Assembly (NCBI GenBank): GCA_013003805.1
Contig: JABDII010000307.1
Coordinates: 1 to 8,446, forward strand
Direction of reading: 5' to 3'
From: Gemmatimonadales bacterium
GTDB lineage: Bacteria > Gemmatimonadota > Gemmatimonadetes > Gemmatimonadales > GWC2-71-9
DNA: 8,446 nucleotides
Every line of letters begins with the position of its first letter. Position 1 is the stretch's first letter. The translations under genes and the position numbers were made by a program. Below the pieces are notes generated by a model. It worked only from the letters and a program-made list of their open reading frames with translations, was not told the DNA's origin and did no database searches. This document shows positions 1 to 6,198 of the stretch, piece after piece.

Positions 1-11
1 GGATGACGCAT
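1..11 (-). CDS. Start of a further gene, truncated by the window edge
   Basis: An ATG (complement of 9-11) begins 10 nt after the stop of the upstream exported protein and is preceded by AGGAG with a 5-nt spacer. Only the codons for Met-Arg-His plus two bases are visible, so nothing can be said about the product. The spacing and the good ribosome binding site imply that it is the next gene of the sdh transcript. This is an inference from the start signals alone; the reading frame may not stay open outside the window. Confidence 0.5.
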
Positions 12-16
12 GATCG

Positions 17-21
17 CTCCT
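17..21 (-). promoter_or_regulatory. Shine-Dalgarno site for the gene running off the window
   Basis: AGGAG on the minus strand, 5 nt before the ATG at 11 and immediately after the stop of the upstream gene. It is among the better ribosome binding sites in the window and is the main support for a gene starting here. Confidence 0.55.
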
Positions 22-1332
22 CTAATGGTTGGCGCTCTGAGTCGACCGATGCCGGTCAGGCGCCACGACGCCGTAGCGGCCCATGCGATGCGGCCGGCGG
101 CCGGCGGGTGACCAGGCGATTCGAGCACCCAGGCTCACCGAGGCAAGTGACCGGCGGCCATAGAATCCTTCGGGATCGAATATCCCTGCCCCGACTTGGC
201 TCACCCGCCCCAGTGAGACTTCAACGAAAGGCTCCAGTCCGAGATTGGCCCATTGCGACAGATCGAGGCCGTAGCCAGCGGTGTGAATCGTCCATCGGGT
301 GATCCCGATGATGTTGTCGTCACTATGGGGACGAGGTGAACGGAACAGATCGAGGAGGCGTTCCTCCTCAGGGCGCTCCGTTCGCTCGAACTGGTAGTAC
401 ATCCGGTGGCGGCCGAGCCGGTACTGGCCTTCAGCAAGGAACGAGTGGAACACGAAGAACCCGTCCACTTCCGAGGTCTTGGCCCATTCCACCAAGGCAT
501 ATGCCGGGTGCCCCGCGATGGAGCGGGCCCACCGGGCCGAGGCGCTCCATTTGAATTGGTCCGGCCCGGCGCCCGATCGGTGTTCCGGCGAAGCGACCAC
601 GGCGTGGGAGCCTTGGACCTCGATGCCCGCACCGGGGAACAGCGTCACCCTGACTGCGCGCGAATCGCCGAAGCGATCACCAATCCTGGGCCACTGCCCC
701 GGCTCTTCCGGCTCGTCGCCGTTGAACAGGCTGCCCTCGACCGCAACCGGTCCGACGCGAAGCCCGGCAATAGCGACGGCGCGCTCCAGCACTTGGCTCC
801 AGTGATGGTTCACCGGAAAGCGGAGCGCCGGCCGGCTCATCGGATCGTCCGTGCCAAAGGCAGCAAAGCCCTTGCCGATGGAGAGTGAGAAGTCGGCGCC
901 TCGATGGCTCATGCCAAGCAGATCGACGGCGGAGACCATGATCTCGTGCACGTAGGTATGCGGATGGCGGCGGTCAACAAACCCTTCACCCCACGCCCCG
1001 AGTGCCAACTCGCCATCTTCGATCGTCACACCTTCGAAGTTGAGCGCGCCTTGGAGCCTGAGGCGGCCGCTCAACATGCCCACATCGATCATCGCCATCG
1101 GCCGGACCAGACGGGCCTCGTCCAACGAGCCGCCGCCGGGCACCGGGGTCACCCGCGTGTAGGCAAGCGTGCCATCGAGCCGAACGGCTGCCCAGTGAGG
1201 GGCAGAGGCGGGTGTCTGAGATGCGAGTGGCACCACCGCGAGCGCGAGCGCGGCAGCCGCGAGGGCCAGTAGTCGAATGCGGATATCCTTGTCGGTTGGT
1301 CTTATGACGTTGAGCGACGGGATGGCCTGCAC
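22..1332 (-). CDS. Exported, probably outer-membrane beta-barrel protein of unknown function
   Basis: I do not recognise the family. The 436-residue frame has a basic N-region (around residues 11-20, including R-I-R), a long Ala/Leu stretch (about 21-36) and an AxA-type signal peptidase site near residues 42-44, so export is well supported. The rest has no cytoplasmic enzyme motif. It shows many short alternating hydrophobic/polar segments with aromatics (for example around 49-59, 88-104, 188-203, 225-242, 262-284, 292-318 and 396-407), as in porin-like barrels. Acidic, loop-like stretches lie between them (204-212, 318-328). The last amphipathic strand ends near W407 and is followed by about 29 basic and polar residues, which is unusual because barrels normally end at an aromatic residue. 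It sits 21 nt after sdhB in the same frame, so it is probably co-transcribed with mdh-sdhCAB. The start is a GTG with no clear ribosome binding site and may be wrong. Barrel topology and any transport role are inference. Confidence 0.75.
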   Translation of the reverse strand: MQAIPSLNVIRPTDKDIRIRLLALAAAALALAVVPLASQTPASAPHWAAVRLDGTLAYTRVTPVPGGGSLDEARLVRPMAMIDVGMLSGRLRLQGALNFEGVTIEDGELALGAWGEGFVDRRHPHTYVHEIMVSAVDLLGMSHRGADFSLSIGKGFAAFGTDDPMSRPALRFPVNHHWSQVLERAVAIAGLRVGPVAVEGSLFNGDEPEEPGQWPRIGDRFGDSRAVRVTLFPGAGIEVQGSHAVVASPEHRSGAGPDQFKWSASARWARSIAGHPAYALVEWAKTSEVDGFFVFHSFLAEGQYRLGRHRMYYQFERTERPEEERLLDLFRSPRPHSDDNIIGITRWTIHTAGYGLDLSQWANLGLEPFVEVSLGRVSQVGAGIFDPEGFYGRRSLASVSLGARIAWSPAGRRPHRMGRYGVVAPDRHRSTQSANH

Positions 1333-1353
1333 ATCTCGGGCGTGCAGTGGGTC

Positions 1354-2103
1354 CTAGTCCCGTGAGACCAGAGACGCCTTCAAGTAGTCGCGGTTGAGCA
1401 GCGCGATCGTCTCGAGGGGAATCTCCTTCGGACAGGCCGTGTGACATTCGCCGTAATTGGTACAGCCACCGAAGTGTTCGAGGTCCATCCGTTGCACCAT
1501 GGCGAGGGCCCGCTTGGTTCGCTCGGGCCGACCCTGTGGGAGGAGCCCGAGATGGCTGATTTTCGCGGCGGTGAACAGCATGGCGGACGCGTTGGGACAG
1601 GCCGCGACACACGCGCCGCACCCGATACACGCGGCCGCATCCATGGAGCGGTCGGCTACCGCCTTGGGAATGGGAATCGCGTTCGCGTCTGGTGCGCTGC
1701 CCGTCGAGACCCCGATGAAGCCACCGGTTTGGATGATGCGGTCGAAGGCGGAGCGATCGACAATCAAGTCCCGGACGATGGGGAAGGCTCTGGCGCGGAA
1801 CGGTTCGATCCAGATGTGGTCGCCGTCCGAGAAGGTGCGCATGTGGAGTTGACAGGTAGCGGTGCCGCGCCTCGGACCGTGCGGAACACCGTTGATCACC
1901 AGGCTGCAGGATCCGCAGATTCCTTCGCGGCAATCGTGGTCGAACGCGATCGGTTCCTGTCCCCGCTCGATCAGACGCTCATTCACCACGTCGAGCATTT
2001 CCAGAAACGACATCTCGGGGCTCACGTCGGGGGCATCGTAGGTGACGAGACGGCCAGCCTCACTCGGACCGGCTTGGCGCCACACATGAAGCGTGAGATT
2101 CAT
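1354..2103 (-). CDS. sdhB: Succinate dehydrogenase/fumarate reductase iron-sulfur subunit
   Basis: Electron-transfer subunit of complex II that carries electrons from the SdhA flavin to the quinone site in SdhC, on the cytoplasmic face of the membrane. In 249 residues, the plant-type ferredoxin domain has its [2Fe-2S] ligands at C58, C63, C66 and C84. The C-terminal domain has C159-x2-C162-x2-C165-x3-C169-P, then C214, C220 and C224. By the known FrdB/SdhB pattern, C159, C162, C165 and C224 hold [4Fe-4S], and C169, C214 and C220 hold [3Fe-4S]. All eleven ligands are present and the length is normal for the family. The ATG lies 2 nt after the sdhA stop, with a GGAG about 12 nt upstream inside sdhA, so translation is probably coupled. 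The stop is TAG, and the next gene continues in the same frame. The sequence alone does not say whether the enzyme runs as succinate oxidase or fumarate reductase. Confidence 0.96.
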   Translation of the reverse strand: MNLTLHVWRQAGPSEAGRLVTYDAPDVSPEMSFLEMLDVVNERLIERGQEPIAFDHDCREGICGSCSLVINGVPHGPRRGTATCQLHMRTFSDGDHIWIEPFRARAFPIVRDLIVDRSAFDRIIQTGGFIGVSTGSAPDANAIPIPKAVADRSMDAAACIGCGACVAACPNASAMLFTAAKISHLGLLPQGRPERTKRALAMVQRMDLEHFGGCTNYGECHTACPKEIPLETIALLNRDYLKASLVSRD

Positions 2104-2105
2104 GA

Positions 2106-4019
2106 TTACTTGTAGCTCCGCTGCGCGAGGGCGACATGGTCGAACGTGAGCGGTTCACTGTGCAGCACGGGAGCGGCCTCGGGCCCCCGATATTCCCATA
2201 CCGATACGTGGGCGTAGTGCTCGTCGTCCCGCAGCGCTTCGCCGTCCGATGTTTGATGCTCTTCGCGAAAGTGTCCTCCGCAGGACTCGCTCCGGTCGAG
2301 CGCGTCCCGGCACATGAGCTCGGCGAATTCGAGAAAATCGGCCAACCGACCGGCCTTCTCCAATGACTGATTGAGCTGCTCGTTCCCACCGGGCACCGTC
2401 ACGTTCTGCCAGAACTCGTCCCGGAGCGCCGGAATGCGCTCCAGCGCCTGCGAGAGCCCCGCGGCTGTCCGTGACATGCCGCAGTGGTTCCACATGATGC
2501 GCCCGAGCTCCTGGTGGATGGAGTCCACCGTTCGCTTACCCCGGATCTCGAGGAGCCGACGGGTTCGGTGAGCGATCTCCTGCTCCACTTCCCCGAAGGC
2601 CGCGTGACTCGTATCGACCGGACCGGGTTTCGCTGTCGCCAAATAGTGGCCGATGGTATAGGGAAGAACGAAATAGCCGTCGGCCAGTCCCTGCATGAGC
2701 GCGCTTGCGCCGAGACGGTTGGCCCCGTGATCGGAGAAATTGGCCTCGCCGATCACGTGCAGTCCCGGAATCGTGCTCATCAGGTTGTAGTCCACCCACA
2801 GGCCGCCCATGGTGTAGTGAGGAGCCGGGTAGATCCGCATCGGGACCTGATACGGATTCTCGTCCGTGATGCGCTCGTAGATCTCGAAGAGGTTCCCGTA
2901 GCGCTCGCGAATCGTGTCTTCGCCGAGGCGCCCGATGGCGTCGGCGAAGTCGAGATAGACGCCCTGCCCCGTATCGCCGACCCCGCGACCCTCATCGCAG
3001 ACTTCCTTGGCACTTCGGCTCGCGATATCGCGGGGGGCGAGGTTCCCGAAACTGGGGTATTTGCGCTCGAGGAAGTAGTCGCGCTCAGCTTCGGGAATGT
3101 CGCGGGCCCGCCGCGTCTCGTCCTTGGCCTTGGGCACCCATACCCGGCCGTCGTTGCGCAATGATTCACTCATCAAGGTCAGTTTCGACTGATAGTCACC
3201 TGCCACGGGAATGCATGTCGGGTGAATCTGCGTGAAGCACGGGTTCGCCATCGCCGCGCCGCGCTTATAGGCCCGCCAAATGGCGGTGACGTTGCAGGCC
3301 TTCGCGTTGGTCGACAGATAGAAGACGTTGCTGTACCCGCCGGTCCCGAGGACGACCGCGTCCGCGGCATAGGAATGCACTTCTCCCGTCACGAGATCAC
3401 GGGTGACGATGCCCCGTGCCTGGCCGTCGACGACGACCACATCCAACATCTCGGAGCGCGTGAACATCTGGACGGACCCGGCGGCGATTTGCCGCTCGAG
3501 CGCTTGATAGGCGCCGAGCAACAGCTGCTGGCCGGTTTGTCCCCGCGCGTAGAAGGTCCGGGACACCTGAGCGCCGCCAAACGATCGGTTATCGAGCAAA
3601 CCGCCGTACTCACGCGCAAACGGAACACCTTGCGCGACACATTGGTCGATGATGTTCAGGCTGATCTCCGCCAACCGATGCACGTTGGCTTCCCGGGAGC
3701 GGAAATCGCCACCCTTCACGGTGTCGTAGAACAGGCGATACACGCTGTCGCCGTCGTTTTGATAGTTCTTCGCCGCGTTGATGCCACCCTGGGCGGCGAT
3801 ACTGTGCGCTCGACGGGGAGAATCGTGGTAGGTGAAGCAGAGCACATTGTATCCCAGCTCGCCGAGCGTGGCGGCGGCGGATGCTCCAGCCAGGCCGGAT
3901 CCCACGACGATGATCGTATAGCGACGCTTGTTGGCTGGGCTCACCAACTTCATCTCGAAGCGGTGCGTTTCCCATGCCTTTTCGATCGGCCCGGAGGGGA
4001 TGTTGGCGTTGAGCTCCAT
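2106..4019 (-). CDS. sdhA: Succinate dehydrogenase/fumarate reductase flavoprotein subunit
   Basis: Catalytic subunit of complex II; it interconverts succinate and fumarate using covalently bound FAD at the cytoplasmic face of the membrane. The 637-residue product has a Rossmann GxGxxG at G40-G45. H72, in the segment H-S-I-A-A-Q-G-G-I, is the expected site of covalent FAD attachment. Family active-site positions are visible: H266-P-T, R330 in A-P-R-D (the expected proton-transfer arginine), H401 in H-Y-T-M-G-G, and R435 in G-A-N-R-L-G. The length and the N-terminal block ending in K-R-R-Y-T match the subfamily found with a one-piece type B SdhC. The frame is open back to 4181, but that extension overlaps sdhC. 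The ATG at 4019 has AGGAG 11 nt upstream and begins the conserved N-terminus, so I chose it. It lies 20 nt after sdhC and 2 nt before sdhB. Confidence 0.97.
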   Translation of the reverse strand: MELNANIPSGPIEKAWETHRFEMKLVSPANKRRYTIIVVGSGLAGASAAATLGELGYNVLCFTYHDSPRRAHSIAAQGGINAAKNYQNDGDSVYRLFYDTVKGGDFRSREANVHRLAEISLNIIDQCVAQGVPFAREYGGLLDNRSFGGAQVSRTFYARGQTGQQLLLGAYQALERQIAAGSVQMFTRSEMLDVVVVDGQARGIVTRDLVTGEVHSYAADAVVLGTGGYSNVFYLSTNAKACNVTAIWRAYKRGAAMANPCFTQIHPTCIPVAGDYQSKLTLMSESLRNDGRVWVPKAKDETRRARDIPEAERDYFLERKYPSFGNLAPRDIASRSAKEVCDEGRGVGDTGQGVYLDFADAIGRLGEDTIRERYGNLFEIYERITDENPYQVPMRIYPAPHYTMGGLWVDYNLMSTIPGLHVIGEANFSDHGANRLGASALMQGLADGYFVLPYTIGHYLATAKPGPVDTSHAAFGEVEQEIAHRTRRLLEIRGKRTVDSIHQELGRIMWNHCGMSRTAAGLSQALERIPALRDEFWQNVTVPGGNEQLNQSLEKAGRLADFLEFAELMCRDALDRSESCGGHFREEHQTSDGEALRDDEHYAHVSVWEYRGPEAAPVLHSEPLTFDHVALAQRSYK

Positions 4020-4030
4020 CGGTGAATCCG

Positions 4031-4035
4031 CTCCT
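4031..4035 (-). promoter_or_regulatory. Shine-Dalgarno site deciding the sdhA start
   Basis: AGGAG on the minus strand in the 20-nt sdhC-sdhA gap, 11 nt before the ATG at 4019. It supports the 637-residue product over the longer open frame that reaches into sdhC. Confidence 0.6.
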
Positions 4036-4039
4036 CGAC

Positions 4040-4696
4040 CTAACCGATGATTCCGAAGAAGATCGCGAACGGTACCGTCAGGAAACCGACCGGTATGAGG
4101 ATCGCGATCGCGGTTGCCAGCCAGCGCCGGGGCTTCTCGACATGGGGGTGGTTCGCCCCGGCCGTCTGGAACATGCTCCACACGCCGTGGTAGAGGTGGA
4201 ACGCCAGCGCGACCATTGCGGCCGCGTAGCTCGCCACCTTCCCACCACTCTGGAAAGCCACCGACACATTATTGAACACATCTGTATGGCTGAAGTCCGG
4301 GTGCAGGTGCCCGGTCGTGAAATGCAGAATGTGGTAGACCAACCAGAGCAGGAGAAACACGCCTCCCCACCGCATCGTCCGCGCGGCGGGGCTGGCCGCC
4401 TGGTAGGACACCTTGGCGTAGCGCGCCGGCCGGCTGGTCCAATTGAGGGCGGTCAGCTTCACCATGCTGTCGACATGCACGACCAGTGCGACGAACAGCC
4501 CGATTCGGAAGGTCCAGAGGACCTCGTCGGACGTCTTGAGGAACGCAGCGTAGCGGTTGATCGCCTCAGGGCTCTTCAAGGCCAGAAGGTTGCCGGCCAT
4601 GTGTTCGATCACGAAGACGACCCAGACGAGTCCGGTGACAGCCATCAGGATCTTCTTGCCGACCGAAGAGCGGTAGAAGCGCAGCAACCATTTCAT
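4040..4696 (-). CDS. sdhC: Succinate dehydrogenase cytochrome b558 membrane subunit, type B
   Basis: Membrane anchor of complex II that holds heme b and the quinone site. At 218 residues it is one long subunit instead of the SdhC/SdhD pair, which marks a type B enzyme. Five hydrophobic helices are visible at about 15-38, 61-82, 110-129, 154-176 and 191-215. Histidines lie at the helix positions expected for two hemes: H32 (in I-E-H-M), H74 (V-V-H-V), H122 and H125 (V-Y-H-I-L-H), and H167 and H170 (F-H-L-Y-H-G). One of each of the last two pairs should be the true ligand. The loop after helix 3 is His-rich (H130, H132, H137) and carries H-P-D-F, in keeping with my recollection of this subfamily. 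The ATG is 10 nt after the mdh stop, with a TAAGG site at 8-nt spacing. The first residues (W-L-L-R-F-Y-R-S-S-V-G-K-K) fit the usual amphipathic N-terminus. Confidence 0.94.
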   Translation of the reverse strand: MKWLLRFYRSSVGKKILMAVTGLVWVVFVIEHMAGNLLALKSPEAINRYAAFLKTSDEVLWTFRIGLFVALVVHVDSMVKLTALNWTSRPARYAKVSYQAASPAARTMRWGGVFLLLWLVYHILHFTTGHLHPDFSHTDVFNNVSVAFQSGGKVASYAAAMVALAFHLYHGVWSMFQTAGANHPHVEKPRRWLATAIAILIPVGFLTVPFAIFFGIIG

Positions 4697-4704
4697 CGAT
4701 CGAG

Positions 4705-4709
4705 CCTTA
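4705..4709 (-). promoter_or_regulatory. Ribosome binding site of sdhC overlapping the mdh stop codon
   Basis: The minus strand reads TAAGG, in which TAA is the mdh stop and AAGG is the ribosome binding site, 8 nt before the sdhC ATG. The overlap suggests translational coupling of mdh and sdhC. Confidence 0.55.
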
Positions 4710-5633
4710 GACCGCGACCGTCATGGTAGACCGCACCGCCTCAGCCGAGCGATGAAGGGCGGCACGTTCATCGTCGGTCAGCTCGATTTCGACGATGCGC
4801 TCGATGCCGCCACGCCCCAGGAGGCATGGCACTCCGCAGTAGACACCGCTGATGCCGAATTCTCCCTCGAGCCAGGCGGCGCACGGCAGAAGCCGCTTCT
4901 TGTCCAACACGATGGCTTCGACCATCTGCACCGCCGCGGCGCTCGGCGCGTAATAGGCCGACCCGGTCTTCAGGTGCTTCACGATCTCCCCGCCACCTCC
5001 CCGGGTCCGCTTGACGATCGCGTCGAGCGTCTCCTGGTCGATGAGCTGGGTCACGGGAATGCCGGACACGGTAGTGTAGGAGATGAGCGGCACCATGGTG
5101 TCGCCGTGCCCACCCAGGACCATGGCCTGAATGTCCTCGACTGAGACGCCGATGGCCTCGGCGAGAAAGGTGCGATACCGGGCGGTGTCGAGCACGCCAG
5201 CCATTCCCATAACGCGTTCCCGCGGGAATCCCGTTGTCTCCTTGGCCACCACGCACATGATGTCGAGTGGGTTGGATACGACAACGACGAACGCGTTGGG
5301 AGCAACCCGTTTGATCTCTTCCGACACCGACCCGACGATCCCGGCGTTGGTTTTTACCAAGTCGTCTCGGCTCATCCCCGGCTTCCGCGGAATGCCGGCC
5401 GTCACCACGAAGAGATCGGCTCCCGCCGCCTCATCGTAGGAGTTGGTCCCGATGACGCGGCTGTCGAAGCCCTCCACCGGGCCAGTTTGCCATTGGTCGA
5501 GTGCCTTCCCCTGCGGGATGCCCTCGAGCACATCGATCATGACGACCGCGCGCGCGAGATTCCTCTCCGCCAAGCGCTGTGCGGTTGTGGCACCGACGTG
5601 GCCGGCGCCCACGACTGCTATCGTATCGAACAT
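4707..5633 (-). CDS. mdh: Malate dehydrogenase (NAD-dependent, LDH-like type)
   Basis: Interconverts malate and oxaloacetate with NAD in the cytoplasm, a TCA-cycle step. The 308-residue protein has the N-terminal nucleotide loop G-A-G-H-V-G (9-14) and D34 at the end of the second strand, which favours NAD over NADP. The substrate loop P-R83-K-P-G-M-S-R89 has arginine where lactate dehydrogenases carry glutamine, so malate is the expected substrate. Further expected residues are N121-P (S-N-P-L-D), the D149/R152 pair in G-V-L-D-T-A-R, and the catalytic H176 in G-G-H-G-D-T-M. Length and motifs fit the tetrameric LDH-like MDH group that includes Bacillus Mdh, not the E. coli dimeric type. It heads the mdh-sdhCAB group: the upstream gap is 76 nt and the downstream gap 10 nt. 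The ribosome binding site is weak (GAAAGCGGG region). Confidence 0.96.
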   Translation of the reverse strand: MFDTIAVVGAGHVGATTAQRLAERNLARAVVMIDVLEGIPQGKALDQWQTGPVEGFDSRVIGTNSYDEAAGADLFVVTAGIPRKPGMSRDDLVKTNAGIVGSVSEEIKRVAPNAFVVVVSNPLDIMCVVAKETTGFPRERVMGMAGVLDTARYRTFLAEAIGVSVEDIQAMVLGGHGDTMVPLISYTTVSGIPVTQLIDQETLDAIVKRTRGGGGEIVKHLKTGSAYYAPSAAAVQMVEAIVLDKKRLLPCAAWLEGEFGISGVYCGVPCLLGRGGIERIVEIELTDDERAALHRSAEAVRSTMTVAV

Positions 5634-5685
5634 GGTTGCCCGCTTTCACTCTGAAGGGGGGTGGATCGGCGCGGGTGTGCCGGAA

Positions 5686-5691
5686 TTTATA
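5686..5691 (-). promoter_or_regulatory. Possible -10 promoter element for the mdh-sdh operon
   Basis: The only sizeable gap in the trmL-to-sdhB series (5634-5709) contains TATAAA on the minus strand, within G-TATAAAT-T, an AT-rich island in otherwise GC-rich DNA. It would give a leader of roughly 45-50 nt before the mdh ATG. No TTGACA-like -35 is visible 16-18 nt upstream, so this is a weak call made on the -10 match and position only. Confidence 0.3.
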
Positions 5692-5709
5692 CTCCACGAG
5701 ACCGGGGAG

Positions 5710-6195
5710 CTAGCGGCGCTCAGCCACGTCCCGGTGGGCCTCGAGGACATCCGTTTGCCGGAGCGCTTCATACAGGACGATCGCCACGGCCGTCGCCAGG
5801 TTGAGGCTCCGCACCTGATCGGTCATCGGGATCCGGTAACAGCGCTCGGGATGTTTCTCCAGGATCCGCTGGGGCATGCCGTCGGTCTCGTTGCCGAACA
5901 CGAGACAACTGTTCGATTGAAACGGCGCCTCCCAGAAGGGCTGCTCGGCCTTGGACGAGAAGTACAGACACCGCTCCCGGTCCATCGCTTCTCGGAAGGC
6001 GCGCCAGTGCGGATGCACCCACATGTCCACGGCATCCCAGTAGTCCAACCCGGCACGGCGAACCTCTCGGTCTTCCAGCGAGAAGCCGAGCGGTTCGATA
6101 AGGTGGAGCGCACTGTCCGTTGCCGCCGTGAGCCGGGCAATGCTCCCAGTGTTTGGTGGGATCTGCGGTTCGATCAACGCCACATTCAACGCCAT
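5710..6195 (-). CDS. trmL: tRNA (cytidine/uridine-34-2'-O)-methyltransferase TrmL (SPOUT family)
   Basis: Transfers a methyl group from S-adenosylmethionine to the 2'-OH of the wobble nucleotide (position 34) of tRNA-Leu isoacceptors in characterised TrmL enzymes. The 161-residue protein is close to the usual 150-160 residues and has no extra RNA-binding domain, as expected for TrmL. The three SPOUT motifs are clear: N15-T-G-S-I-A-R21; L-V-F-G-N-E-T-D-G-M-P at 98-108; and the knot-forming C-terminal block from R121-I-P-M through R-S-L-N-L to Y-E-A-L-R-Q. The N-terminal E-P-Q-I-P-P-N-T-G and the later R-R-A-G-L-D-Y are also typical of TrmL. The ATG is 3 nt after the moaA stop with a GGAGG site, so it probably shares the moa transcript. 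A link between tRNA methylation and Moco synthesis is not implied. Confidence 0.93.
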   Translation of the reverse strand: MALNVALIEPQIPPNTGSIARLTAATDSALHLIEPLGFSLEDREVRRAGLDYWDAVDMWVHPHWRAFREAMDRERCLYFSSKAEQPFWEAPFQSNSCLVFGNETDGMPQRILEKHPERCYRIPMTDQVRSLNLATAVAIVLYEALRQTDVLEAHRDVAERR

Positions 6196-6198
6196 CGG

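Noticed and set aside
1302..1334. 10-codon frame starting at ATG 1334 as a leader-peptide gene
   Set aside because: It has no ribosome binding site and no regulatory structure; it is kept only as part of the start-site question for the exported protein.
4020..4181. Longer N-terminus for sdhA starting at 4181
   Set aside because: It would overlap 142 nt of sdhC, and the added residues are low-complexity. The ATG at 4019 has a ribosome binding site and begins the conserved N-terminus.
1441..4729. Long plus-strand frames opposite sdhB, sdhA and sdhC (1441-2115, 2484-3164, 3222-4025, 4022-4729)
   Set aside because: Those I checked (1441-2115, 3222-4025 and 4022-4729) are in register with the opposite genes, and scarcity of TTA, CTA and TCA codons explains them. 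None has coding character of its own.
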